Source: Haliclystus octoradiatus | Taxonomy: Eukaryota > Cnidaria > Staurozoa > Stauromedusae > Haliclystidae | NCBI GenBank assembly: GCA_916610825.1 | Contig: OU744448.1 | Coordinates: 15,499,936-15,563,935, forward strand | Length of the DNA: 64,000 nt | Direction: 5' to 3' | Position numbers and translations under genes: made by a program | Notes under the pieces: generated by a model | Databases searched by the model: none | Told to the model about the DNA's origin: nothing | What the model saw: the letters and a program-made list of their open reading frames with translations, nothing else | In this document: positions 21,690 to 35,639 of the stretch, piece after piece | Layout: every line of letters starts with the position of its first letter | How positions within the stretch are numbered: position 1 is the stretch's first letter

Positions 21690-24600
21690 AATTCGAATTT
21701 AAGAAAAACAGCTCAAAATGACCAAAAACAATGCTTAATTCCCAAGGGAATTCGAATTTGATAAAAACAGCTCAAAATAACCAAAAACAATGCTTAATTC
21801 CCAAGGGAAATTGAATTTGACAAAAACAGCTCAAAATGAACAAAAACAATGCTCAATTCTCAAGGGAATTCGAATTTAAGAAAAACAGCTCAAAATGACC
21901 AAAAACAATGCTTAATTCCCAAGGGAATTCGAATTTGACAAAAACAGCTCAAAATGACCAAAAACAATGCTTAATTCCCAAGGGAATTCGAATTTGACAA
22001 AAACAGCTCAAATTGACCGAAAACAATGCTTAATTCCCAAGTGAATTCGAATTTGACAAAAACAACTTAAAATGACAAAATACAATGCTTAATTCCCAAG
22101 GGAATTCGAATTTGACAAAAACAGCTCAAAATGACAAAAAACAATGCTTAATTCCAAAGGGAATTCGGAATTAACAAAAACAGCTCAAAATGACCAAAAA
22201 CAATGCTTAATTCCCAAGGGAATTCGAATTTGACAAAAACAACTCAATATGACAAAATACAATGCTTAATTCCCAAAGGAATTCGAATTTGACAAAAACA
22301 GCTCAAAATGACCAAAAACGATGCTTAATTCCCAAGGGAATTCGAATTTGACAAAAACAGCTCAAAATGACCAAAAACAATGCTTAATTCCCAAGGGAAC
22401 TCGAATTTGACAAACACAGCTCAAAATGACCAAAAACAATGTTTAATTCCCAAGGGAATTCGAATTTGACAAAAACAGCTCAAATTGACCGAAAACAATG
22501 CTTAATTCCCAAGGGAATTCGAATTTGACAAAAACAGCTCAAAATGACCAAAAACAATGCTTAATTCCCAAGGGAATTCGAATTTGATAAAAACAGCTCA
22601 TAATGACCAAAAACAATGCTTAATTCCCAAGGGAAATTGAATTTGACAAAAACAGCTCAAAATGACCAAAAACAATGCTCAATTCTCAAGGGAATTCGAA
22701 TTTAAGAAAAACAGCTCAAAATGACCAAAAACAATGCTCAATTCTCAAGGGAATTCGAATTTAAGAAAAACAGCTCAAAATGACCAAAAACAATGCTTAA
22801 TTCCCAAGGGAATTCGAATTTGACAAAAACAGCTCAAAATGACCAAAAACAATGCTTAATTCCCAAGGGAATTCGAATTTGATAAAAACAGCTCAAAATA
22901 ACCAAAAACAATGCTTAATTCCCAAGGGAAATTGAATTTGACAAACACAGCTCAAAATGACCAAAAACAATGTTTAATTCCCAAGGGAATTCGAATTTGA
23001 CAAAAACAGCTCAAATTGACCGAAAACAATGCTTAATTCCCAAGGGAATTCGAATTTGACAAAAACAACTTAAAATGACAAAATACAATGCTTAATTCCC
23101 AAGGAAATTCGAATTTGACAAAAACAGCTCAAAATGACCAAAAAAAATGCTTAATTCCCAAGGGAATTCGAATTTGACAAACACAGCTCAAAATGACCAA
23201 AAACAATGCTTAATTCCCAAGGGAATTCGAATTTGACAAAAACAGCTCAAAATGACCAAAAACAATGTTTAATTCCCAAGGGAATTCGAATTTGACAAAA
23301 ACAGCTCAAATTGACCGAAAACAATGCTTAATTCCTAAGGGAATTCGAATTTGACAAAAACAACTTAAAATGACAAAATACAATGCTTAATTCCCAAGGG
23401 AATTCGAATTTGATAAAAAAAAATCGCAAAATGACCAAAAACAATGCTTAATTCCCAAGGGAATTCGAATTTGATAAAAACAGCTCAAAATAACCAAAAA
23501 CAATGCTTAATTCCCAAGGGAAATTGAATTTGACAAAAACAGCTCAAAATGACCAAAAACAATGCTCAATTCTCAAGGGAATTCGAATTTAAGAAAAACA
23601 GCTCAAAATGACCAAAAACAATGCTTAATTCCCAAGGGAATTCGAATTTGACAAAAACAGCTCAAAATGACCAAAAACAATGCTTAATTCCCAAGGGAAT
23701 TCGAATTTGACAAAAACAGCTCAAATTGACCGAAAACAATGCTTAATTCCCAAGGGAATTCGAATTTGACAAAAACAGCTCAAAATGACCAAAAACAATG
23801 CTTAATTCCCAAGGGAATTCGAATTTGATAAAAACAGCTCAAAATGACCAAAAACAATGCTTAATTCCCAAGGGAAATTGAATTTGACAAAAACAGCTCA
23901 AAATGACCAAAAACAATGCTCAATTCTCAAGGGAATTCGAATTTAAGAAAAACAGCTCAAAATGACCAAAAACAATGCTTAATTCCCAAGGGAATTCGAA
24001 TTTGATAAAAACAGCTCAAAATAACCAAAAACAATGCTTAATTCCCAAGGGAAATTGAATTTGACAAAAACAGCTCAAAATGACCAAAAACAATGCTCAA
24101 TTCTCAAGGGAATTCGAATTTAAGAAAAACAGCTCAAAATGACCAAAAACAATGCTTAATTCCGAAGGGAATTCGAATTTGACAAAAACAGCTCAAAATG
24201 ACCAAAAACAATGCTTAATTCCCAAGGGAATTCGAATTTGACAAAAACAGCTCAAATTGACCGAAAACAATGCTTAATTCCCAAGTGAATTCGAATTTGA
24301 CAAAAACAACTTAAAATGACAAAATACAATGCTTAATTCCCAAGGGAATTCGAATTTGACAAAAACAGCTCAAAATGACAAAAAACAATGCTTAATTCCA
24401 AAGGGAATTCGGAATTAACAAAAAACAGCTCAAAATGACCAAAAACAATGCTTAATTCCCAAGGGAATTCGAATTTGACAAAAACAACTCAATATGACAA
24501 AATACAATGCTTAATTCCCAAAGGAATTCGAATTTGACAAAAACAGCTCAAAATGACCAAAAACGATGCTTAATTCCCAAGGGAATTCGAATTTGACAAA

Positions 24601-26065
24601 AACAGCTCAAAATGACCAAAAACAATGCTTAATTCCCAAGGGAACTCGAATTTGACAAACACAGCTCAAAATGACCAAAAACAATGTTTAATTCCCAAGG
24701 GAATTCGAATTTGACAAAAACAGCTCAAATTGACCGAAAACAATGCTTAATTCCCAAGGGAATTCGAATTTGACAAAAACAGCTCAAAATGACCAAAAAC
24801 AATGCTGAATTCCCAAGGGAATTCGAATTTGACAAAAACAGCTCAAAATAACCAAAAACAATGCTTAATTCCCAAGGGAAATTGAATTTGACAAAAACAG
24901 CTCAAAATGACCAAAAACAATGCTCAATTCTCAAGGGAATTCGAATTTAAGAAAAACAGCTCAAAATGACCAAAAACAATGCTCAATTCTCAAGGGAATT
25001 CGAATTTAAGAAAAACAGCTCAAAATGACCAAAAACAATGCTTAATTCCCAAGGGAATTCGAATTTGACAAAAACAGCTCAAAATGACCAAAAACAATGC
25101 TTAATTCCCAAGGGAATTCGAATTTGATAAAAACAGCTCAAAATAACCAAAAACAATGCTTAATTCCCAAGGGAAATTGAATTTGACAAACACAGCTCAA
25201 AATGACCAAAAACAATGTTTAATTCCCAAGGGAATTCGAATTTGACAAAAACAGCTCAAATTGACCGAAAACAATGCTTAATTCCCAAGGGAATTCGAAT
25301 TTGACAAAAACAACTTAAAATGACAAAATACAATGCTTAATTCCCAAGGAAATTCGAATTTGACAAAAACAGCTCAAAATGACCAAAAAAAATGCTTAAT
25401 TCCCAAGGGAATTCGAATTTGACAAAAACAGCTCAAAATGACCAAAAACAATGCTTAATTCCCAAGGGAACTCGAATTTGACAAACACAGCTCAAAATGA
25501 CCAAAAACAATGCTTAATTCCCAAGGGAATTCGAATTTGACAAAAACAGCTCAAAATGACCAAAAACAATGTTTAATTCCCAAGGGAATTCGAATTTGAC
25601 AAAAACAGCTCAAATTGACCGAAAACAATGCTTAATTCCTAAGGGAATTCGAATTTGACAAAAACAACTTAAAATGACAAAATACAATGCTTAATTCCCA
25701 AGGGAATTCGAATTTGATAAAAAAAAATCGCAAAATGACCAAAAACAATGCTTAATTCCCAAGGGAATTCGAATTTGATAAAAACAGCTCAAAATAACCA
25801 AAAACAATGCTTAATTCCCAAGGGAAATTGAATTTGACAAAAACAGCTCAAAATGACCAAAAACAATGCTCAATTCTCAAGGGAATTCGAATTTAAGAAA
25901 AACAGCTCAAAATGACCAAAAACAATGCTTAATTCCCAAGGGAATTCGAATTTGACAAAAACAGCTCAAAATGACCAAAAACAATGCTTAATTCCCAAGG
26001 GAATTCGAATTTGACAAAAACAGCTCAAATTGACCGAAAACAATGCTTAATTCCCAAGGGAATTC
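21690..26065 (+). repeat. Two copies of a 38/39-monomer block
   Basis: Copy 1 is about 21690-23934 and copy 2 about 23935-26065. AACTCAATAT occurs at 22241 and 24486 (2245 bp), CCCAAGTGAATTC near 22037 and 24281, and the odd run GATAAAAAAAAATCGC at 23412 and 25716. The 2304-bp distance for the last marker is 39 x 59 + 3, so copy 2 carries one extra monomer near 25430-25490, or copy 1 lost it by fusion of two neighbours near 23180. The +3 bp come from the AAATCG insertion (+2) and one extra A near 24421. Confidence 0.9.
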
Positions 26066-27214
26066 GAATTTGACAAAAACAACTTGAAATGACAAAATAC
26101 AATGCTTAATTCCCAAGGGAATTCGAATTTGACAAAAACAGCTCAAAATGACCAAAAACAATGCTTAATTCCCAAGGGAACTCGAATTTGACAAAAACAG
26201 TTCAAAATGACCAAAAACAATGCTTAATTCCCAAGGGAATTCGAATTTGACAAAAACAGCTCAAATTGACCGAAAACAATGCTTAATTCCCAAGGGAATT
26301 CGAATTAGACAAAATACAACTTAAAATGACAAAATACAATGCTTAATTCCCAAGGGAATTCGAATTTGACAAAAACAGCTCAAAATGACCAAAAACAATG
26401 CTTAATTCCCAAGGGAATTCGAATTTGATAAAAACAGCTCAAAATAACCAAAAACAATGCTTAATTCCCAAGGGAAATTGAATTTGACAAAAACAGCTCA
26501 AAATGACCAAAAACAATGCTCAATTCTCAAGGGAATTCGAATTTAAGAAAAACAGCTCAAAATGACCAAAAACAATGCTTAATTCCCAAGGGAATTCGAA
26601 TTTGATAAAAACAGCTCAAAATAACCAAAAACAATGCTTAATTCCCAAGGGAAATTGAATTTGACAAAAACAGCTCAAAATGACCAAAAACAATGCTCAA
26701 TTCTCAAGGGAATTCGAATTTAAGAAAAACAGCTCAAAATGACCAAAAACAATGCTTAATTCCCAAGGGATTTCGAATTTGACAAAAACAGCTCAAAATG
26801 ACCAAAAACAATGCTTAATTCCCAAGGGAATTCGAATTTGATAAAAACAGCTCAAAATGACCAAAAACAATGCTTAATTCCCAAGGGAAATTGAATTTGA
26901 CAAAAACAGCTCAAAATGACCAAAAACAATGCTCAATTCTCAAGGGAATTCGAATTTAAGAAAAACAGCTCAAAATGACCAAAAACAATGCTTAATTCCC
27001 AAGGGAATTCGAATTTGACAAAAACAGCTCAAAATGACCAAAAACAATGCTTAATTCCCAAGGGAATTCGAATTTGACAAAAACAGCTCAAATTGACCGA
27101 AAACAATGCTTAATTCCCAAGGGAATTCGAATTTGACAAAAACAACTTAAAATGACAAAATACAATGCTTACTTCCCAAGGGAATTCGAATTTGACAAAA
27201 ACAGCTCAAAATGA

Positions 27215-30200
27215 CCAAAAACAATGCTTAATTCCCAAGGGAATTCGAATTTGACAAAAACAACTTAAAATGACAAAATACAATGCTTAATTCCCAAGGA
27301 AATTCGAATTTGACAAAAACAGCTCAAAATGACCAAAAAAAATGCTTAATTCCCAAGGGAATTCGAATTTGACAAAAACAGCTCAAAATGACCAAAAACA
27401 ATGCTTAATTCCCAAGGGAACTCGAATTTGACAAACACAGCTCAAAATGACCAAAAACAATGCTTAATTCCCAAGGGAATTCGAATTTGATAAAAACAGC
27501 TCAAAATAACCAAAAACAATGCTTAATTCCCAAGGGAAATTGAATTTGACAAAAACAGCTCAAAATGACCAAAAACAATGCTCAATTCTCAAGGGAATTC
27601 GAATTTAAGAAAAACAGCTCAAAATGACCAAAAACAATGCTTAATTCCCAAGGGAATTCGAATTTGATAAAAACAGCTCAAAATAACCAAAAACAATGCT
27701 TAATTCCCAAGGGAAATTGAATTTGACAAAAACAGCTCAAAATGACCAAAAACAATGCTCAATTCTCAAGGGAATTCGAATTTAAGAAAAACAGCTCAAA
27801 ATGACCAAAAACAATGCTTAATTCCCAAGGGAATTCGAATTTGACAAAAACAGCTCAAAATGACCAAAAACAATGCTTAATTCCCAAAGGAATTCGATAT
27901 TGATAAAAACAGCTCAAAATAACCAAAAACAATGCTTAATTCCCAAGGGAAATTGAATTTGACAAAAACAGCTCAAAATGACCAAAAACAATGCTCAATT
28001 CTCATGGGAATTCGAATTTGACAAAAACAGCTCAAAATGACCAAAAACAATGCTTAATTCCCAAGGGAACTCGAATTTGACAAAAACAGCTCAAAATGAC
28101 CAAAAACAATGTTTAATTCCCAAGGGAATTCGAATTTGACAAAAACAGCTCAAAATAACCAAAAACAATGCTTAATTCCCAAGGGAAATTGAATTTGACA
28201 AAAACAGCTCAAAATGACCAAAAACAATGCTCAATTCTCAAGGGAATTCGAATTTGATAAAAACAGCTCAAAATAACCAAAAACAATGCTTAATTCCCAA
28301 GGGAATTCGAATTTGACAAAAACAACTCAAAATAACCAAAAACAATGCTTTATTCCCAAGGTAATTCAAATTTGACAAAAACAACTCAAAATGACCAAAA
28401 ACAATGCTTAATTCCCAATGGAATTCGAATTTAACAAAAACAGCTCAAAATGACCAAAAACAATGCTTAATTCCAAAGGGAATTCGAATTTGACAAAAAC
28501 AACTTAAAATGACCGAAAACAATGCTTAATTCCCAAGGGAATTCGAATTTGACAAAAACAGCTCAAATTGACCGAAAACAATGCTTAATTCCCAAGGGAA
28601 TTCGAATTTGACAAAAACAACTTAAAATGACAAAATACAATGCTTAATTCCCAAGGTAATTCGAATTTGACAAAAACAACTCAAAATGACCAAAAACAAT
28701 GCTTAATTCCCAAGGGAATTCGAATTTAACAAAAACAGCTCAAAATGACCAAAAACAATGCTTAATTCCAAAAGGAATTCGAATTTGACAAAAACAGCTC
28801 AAAATGACCAAAAACAATGCTTAATTCCCAAGGGAACTCGAATTTGACAAACACAGCTCAAAATGACCAAAAACAATGTTTAATTCCCAAGGGAATTCGA
28901 ATTTGACAAAAACAGCTCAAATTGACCAAAAACAATGCTTAATTCCCAAGGGAATTCGAATTTGACAAAAACAACTTAAAATGACAAAATACAATGCTTA
29001 ATTCCCAAGGAAATTCGAATTTGACAAAAACAGCTCAAAATGACCAAAAAAAATGCTTAATTCCCAAGGGAATTCGAATTTGACAAAAACAGCTCAAAAT
29101 GACCAAAAACAATGCTTAATTCCCAAGGGAACTCGAATTTGACAAACACAGCTCAAAATGACCAAAAACAATGCTTAATTCCCAAGGGAATTCGAATTTG
29201 ATAAAAACAGCTCAAAATAACCAAAAACAATGCTTAATTCCCAAGGGAAATTGAATTTGACAAAAACAGCTCAAAATGACCAAAAACAATGCTCAATTCT
29301 CAAGGGAATTCGAATTTAAGAAAAACAGCTCAAAATGACCAAAAACAATGCTTAATTCCCAAGGGAATTCGAATTTGATAAAAACAGCTCAAAATAACCA
29401 AAAACAATGCTTAATTCCCAAGGGAAATTGAATTTGACAAAAACAGCTCAAAATGACCAAAAACAATGCTCAATTCTCAAGGGAATTCGAATTTAAGAAA
29501 AACAGCTCAAAATGACCAAAAACAATGCTTAATTCCCAAGGGAATTCGAATTTGACAAAAACAGCTCAAAATGACCAAAAACAATGCTTAATTCCCAAAG
29601 GAATTCGATATTGATAAAAACAGCTCAAAATAACCAAAAACAATGCTTAATTCCCAAGGGAAATTGAATTTGACAAAAACAGCTCAAAATGACCAAAAAC
29701 AATGCTCAATTCTCATGGGAATTCGAATTTGACAAAAACAGCTCAAAATGACCAAAAACAATGCTTAATTCCCAAGGGAACTCGAATTTGACAAAAACAG
29801 CTCAAAATGACCAAAAACAATGTTTAATTCCCAAGGGAATTCGAATTTGACAAAAACAGCTCAAAATAACCAAAAACAATGCTTAATTCCCAAGGGAAAT
29901 TGAATTTGACAAAAACAGCTCAAAATGACCAAAAACAATGCTCAATTCTCAAGGGAATTCGAATTTGATAAAAACAGCTCAAAATAACCAAAAACAATGC
30001 TTAATTCCCAAGGGAATTCGAATTTGACAAAAGCAACTCAAAATAACCAAAAACAATGCTTTATTCCCAAGGTAATTCAAATTTGACAAAAACAACTCAA
30101 AATGACCAAAAACAATGCTTAATTCCCAAGGGAATTCGAATTTAACAAAAACAGCTCAAAATGACCAAAAACAATGCTTAATTCCAAAGGGAATTCGAAT

Positions 30201-30630
30201 TTGACAAAAACAACTTAAAATGACCGAAAACAATGCTTAATTCCCAAGGGAATTCGAATTTGACAAAAACAGCTCAAATTGACCGAAAACAATGCTTAAT
30301 TCCCAAGGGAATTCGAATTTGACAAAAACAACTTAAAATGACAAAATACAATGCTTAATTCCCAAGGTAATTCGAATTTGACAAAAACAACTCAAAATGA
30401 CCAAAAACAATGCTTAATTCCCAAGGGAATTCGAATTTAACAAAAACAGCTCAAAATGACCAAAAACAATGCTTAATTCCAAAAGGAATTCGAATTTGAC
30501 AAAAACAGCTCAAAATGACCAAAAACAATGCTTAATTCCCAAGGGAACTCAAATTTGACAAACACAGCTCAAAATGACCAAAAACAATGTTTAATTCCCA
30601 AGGGAATTCGAATTTGACAAAAACAGCTCA
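27215..30630 (+). repeat. Two copies of a 29-monomer (1711-bp) block
   Basis: Copy 1 is about 27215-28925 and copy 2 about 28926-30630. AATTCGATATTG is at 27891 and 29602, TTCCCAAGGAAATTCG at 27291 and 29002, and TCTCATGGGAATTC near 28000 and 29711, all exactly 29 x 59 bp apart. The copies differ at very few positions, for example ACTCG against ACTCA near 28836 and 30547. Confidence 0.92.
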
Positions 30631-33600
30631 AATTGACCGAAAACAATGCTTAATTCCCAAGGGAATTCGAATTTGACAAAAACAACTTAAAATGACAAAA
30701 TACAATGCTTAATTCCCAAGGGAATTCGAATTTGATAAAAACAGCTCAAAATGACCAAAAACAATGCTTAATTCCAAAGGAAAATCGAATTTGACAAAAA
30801 CAACTCAAAATAACCAAAAACAATGCTCAATTCTCAAGGGAATTCGAATTTAAGAAAAACAGCTCAAAATGACCAAAAACAATGCTTAATTCCCAAGGGA
30901 ATTCGAATTTGATAAAAACAGCTCAAAATGACCAAAAACAATGCTTAATTCCCAAGGGAATTCGAATTTGACAAAAACAGCTCAAATTGACCAAAAACAA
31001 TGCTTAATTCCAAAGGGAATTCGAATTTGACAAAAACAGCTCAAAATGACCAAAAACAATGCTTAATTCCCAAGGAAACTCGAATTTGACAAACACAGCT
31101 CAAAATGACCAAAAACAATGTTTAATTCCCAAGGGAATTCGAATTTGACAAAAACAGCTCAAATTGACCGAAAACAATGCTTAATTCCCAAGGGAATTCG
31201 AATTTGACAAAAACAACTTAAAATGACAAAATACAATGCTTAATTCGCAAGGGAATTCGAATTTGATAAAAACAGCTCAAAATGACCAAAAACAATGCTT
31301 AATTCCAAAGGGAAATCGAATTTGACAAAAACAACTCAAAATAACCAAAAACAATGCTCAATTCTCAAGGGAATTCGAATTTAAGAAAAACAGCTCAAAA
31401 TGACCAAAAACAATGCTTAATTCCCAAGGGAATTCGAATTTGACAAAAACAGCTCAAAATGACCAAAAACAATGCTTAATTCCCAAGGGAATTCGAATTT
31501 GACAAAAACAGCTCAAATTGACCGAAAACAATGCTTAATTCCCAAGGGAATTCGAATTTGACAAAAACAACTTAAAATGACAAAATACAATGCTTAATTC
31601 CCAAGGGAATTCAAATTTGACAAAAACAACTTAAAATGACAAAATACAATGCTTAATTCCCAAGGGAATTCGAATTTGATAAAAACAGCTCAAAATTACC
31701 AAAAAAAATGCTTAATTCCAAAGGGAAATCGAATTTGACAAAAACAACTCAAAATAACCAAAAACAATGCTCAATTCTCAAGGGAATTCGAATTTAAGAA
31801 ATACAGCTCAAAATGACCAAAAACAATGCTTAATTCCCAAGGGAATTCGAATTTGACAAAAACAGCTCAAATTGACCGAAAACAATGCTTAATTCCCAAG
31901 GTAATTCGAATTTGACAAAAACAACTCAAAATGACTAAAAACAATGCTTAATTCCCAAGGGAATTCGAATTTAACAAAAACAGCTCACAATGACCAAAAA
32001 CAATGCTTAATTCCAAAGGGAATTCGAATTTGACAAAAACAGCACAAAATGACCAAAAACAATGTTTAATTCCCAAGGGAACTCGAATTTGACAAACACA
32101 GCTCAAAATGACCAAAAACAATGTTTAATTCCCAAGGGAATTCGAATTTGACAAAAACAGCTCAAATTGACCGAAAACAATGCTTAATTCCCAAGGGAAT
32201 TCGAATTTGACAAAAACAACTTAAAATGACAAAATACAATGCTTAATTCCCAAGGGAATTCGAATTTGATAAAAACAGCTCAAAATGACCAAAAACAATG
32301 CTTAATTCCAAAGGGAAATCGAATTTGACAAAAACAACTCAAAATAACCAAAAACAATGCTTAATTCCCAAGGGAATTCGAATTTAACAAAAACAGCTCA
32401 AAATGACCAACAACAATGCTTAATTCCCAAGGGAATTCGAATTTGACAAAAACAGCTCAAAATGACCAAAAACAATGCTTAATTCCCAAGGGAATTCGAA
32501 TTTGATAAAAACAGCTCAAAATAACCAAAAACAATGCTTAATTCCCAAGGGAATTCGAATTTGACAAAAACAACTCAAAATAACCAAAAACAATGCTTAA
32601 TTCCCAAGGTAATTCGAATTTGACAAAAACAACTCAAAATGACCAAAAACAATGCTTAATTCCCAAGGGAATTCGAGTTTAACAAAAACAGCTCAAAATG
32701 ACCAAAAACAATGCTTAATACCCAAGGGAATTCGAATTTGACAAAAACAACTTAAAATGACAAAATACAATGCTTAATTCCCAAGGGAATTCGAATTTGA
32801 CAAAAACAGCTCAAATTGACCGAAAACAATGCTTAATTCCCAAGGGAATTCGAATTTGACAAAAACAACTTAAAATGACAAAATACAATGCTTAATTCCC
32901 AAGGTAATTCGAATTTGACAAAAACAACTCAAAATGACCAAAAACAATGCTTAATTCCCAAGGGAACTCAAATTTGACAAACACAGCTCAAAATGACCAA
33001 AAACAATGTTTAATTCCCAAGGGAATTCGAATTTGACAAAAACAGCTCAAATTGACCGAAAACAATGCTTAATTCCCAAGGGAATTCGAATTTGACAAAA
33101 ACAACTTAAAATGACAAAATACAATGCTTAATTCCCAAGGGAATTCGAATTTGATAAAAACAGCTCAAAATGACCAAAAACAATGCTTAATTCCAAAGGA
33201 AAATCGAATTTGACAAAAACAACTCAAAATAACCAAAAACAATGCTCAATTCTCAAGGGAATTCGAATTTAAGAAAAACAGCTCAAAATGACCAAAAACA
33301 ATGCTTAATTCTCAAGGGAATTCGAATTTGATAAAAACAGCTCAAAATGACCAAAAACAATGCTTAATTCCCAAGGGAATTCGAATTTGACAAAAACAGC
33401 TCAAATTGACCAAAAACAATGCTTAATTCCAAAGGGAATTCGAATTTGACAAAAACAGCTCAAAATGACCAAAAACAATGCTTAATTCCCAAGGAAACTC
33501 GAATTTGACAAACACAGCTCAAAATGACCAAAAACAATGTTTAATTCCCAAGGGAATTCGAATTTGACAAAAACAGCTCAAATTGACCGAAAACAATGCT

Positions 33601-35350
33601 TAATTCCCAAGGGAATTCGAATTTGACAAAAACAACTTAAAATGACAAAATACAATGCTTAATTCGCAAGGGAATTCGAATTTGATAAAAACAGCTCAAA
33701 ATGACCAAAAACAATGCTTAATTCCAAAGGGAAATCGAATTTGACAAAAACAACTCAAAATAACCAAAAACAATGCTCAATTCTCAAGGGAATTCGAATT
33801 TAAGAAAAACAGCTCAAAATGACCAAAAACAATGCTTAATTCCCAAGGGAATTCGAATTTGACAAAAACAGCTCAAAATGACCAAAAACAATGCTTAATT
33901 CCCAAGGGAATTCGAATTTGACAAAAACAGCTCAAATTGACCGAAAACAATGCTTAATTCCCAAGGGAATTCGAATTTGACAAAAACAACTTAAAATGAC
34001 AAAATACAATGCTTAATTCCCAAGGGAATTCAAATTTGACAAAAACAACTTAAAATGACAAAATACAATGCTTAATTCCCAAGGGAATTCGAATTTGATA
34101 AAAACAGCTCAAAATTACCAAAAAAAATGCTTAATTCCAAAGGGAAATCGAATTTGACAAAAACAACTCAAAATAACCAAAAACAATGCTCAATTCTCAA
34201 GGGAATTCGAATTTAAGAAATACAGCTCAAAATGACCAAAAACAATGCTTAATTCCCAAGGGAATTCGAATTTGACAAAAACAGCTCAAATTGACCGAAA
34301 ACAATGCTTAATTCCCAAGGTAATTCGAATTTGACAAAAACAACTCAAAATGACTAAAAACAATGCTTAATTCCCAAGGGAATTCGAATTTAACAAAAAC
34401 AGCTCACAATGACCAAAAACAATGCTTAATTCCAAAGGGAATTCGAATTTGACAAAAACAGCACAAAATGACCAAAAACAATGTTTAATTCCCAAGGGAA
34501 CTCGAATTTGACAAACACAGCTCAAAATGACCAAAAACAATGTTTAATTCCCAAGGGAATTCGAATTTGACAAAAACAGCTCAAATTGACCGAAAACAAT
34601 GCTTAATTCCCAAGGGAATTCGAATTTGACAAAAACAACTTAAAATGACAAAATACAATGCTTAATTCCCAAGGGAATTCGAATTTGATAAAAACAGCTC
34701 AAAATGACCAAAAACAATGCTTAATTCCAAAGGGAAATCGAATTTGACAAAAACAACTCAAAATAACCAAAAACAATGCTTAATTCCCAAGGGAATTCGA
34801 ATTTAACAAAAACAGCTCAAAATGACCAACAACAATGCTTAATTCCCAAGGGAATTCGAATTTGACAAAAACAGCTCAAAATGAGGAAATTCGAATTTGA
34901 TAAAAACAGCTCAAAATGACCAAAAACAATGTTTGATTCCCAAGGGAATTCGAATTTGACAAAAACAACTCAAAATAACCAAAAACAATGCTTAATTCCC
35001 AAGGTAATTCGAATTTGACAAAAACAACTCAAAATGACCAAAAACAATGCTTAATTCCCAAGGGAATTCGAGTTTAACAAAAACAGCTCAAAATGACCAA
35101 AAACAATGCTTAATACCCAAGGGAATTCGAATTTGACAAAAACAACTTAAAATGACAAAATACAATGCTTAATTCCCAAGGGAATTCGAATTTGACAAAA
35201 ACAGCTCAAATTGACCGAAAACAATGCTTAATTCCCAAGGGAATTCGAATTTGACAAAAACAACTTAAAATGACAAAATACAATGCTTAATTCCCAAGGT
35301 AATTCGAATTTGACAAAAACAACTCAAAATGACCAAAAACAATGCTTAAT
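30520..35350 (+). repeat. Two copies of a 41-monomer (2419-bp) block
   Basis: Copy 1 is about 30520-32938 and copy 2 about 32939-35350. TTCCAAAGGAAAATCG (30772 and 33191), TAATTCGCAAGGG (31241 and 33660), ATGACTAAAAAC (31931 and 34350) and AGGGAACTCAAATTTG (30542 and 32961) are all 2419 bp apart. Beyond 34884 the offset falls to 2395 (ATTCGAGTTTAAC near 32675 and 35070), showing that copy 2 lost 24 bp. Confidence 0.92.
34863..34897 (+). repeat. Truncated satellite monomer (24-bp internal deletion)
   Basis: The monomer reads CTCAAAATGAGGAAATTCG, where the expected CCAAAAACAATGCTTAATTCCCAA segment is missing. It is about 35 bp instead of 59. Comparison with the sister copy near 32444 confirms a 24-bp loss. 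This is the only large internal deletion I found in the array, and the next monomer carries a rare TGTTTGATTC variant not in the sister copy. Confidence 0.88.
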
Positions 35351-35639
35351 TCCCAAGGGAATTCGAATTTAACAAAAACAGCTCAAAATGACCAAAAACA
35401 ATGCTTAATTCCAGAGGGAATTCGAATTTGACAAAAACAGCTCAAAATGACCAAAAACAATGCTTTATTCCCAAGGGAATTCGAATTTAACAAAAACAGC
35501 TCAAAATGACCAAAAACAATGCTTAATTCCCAAGGGAATTCGAATTTGACAAAAACAACTTAAAATGACAAAATACAATGCTTAATTCCCAAGGGAATTC
35601 GAATTTGACAAAAACAGCTCAAAATGACCAAAAACAATG

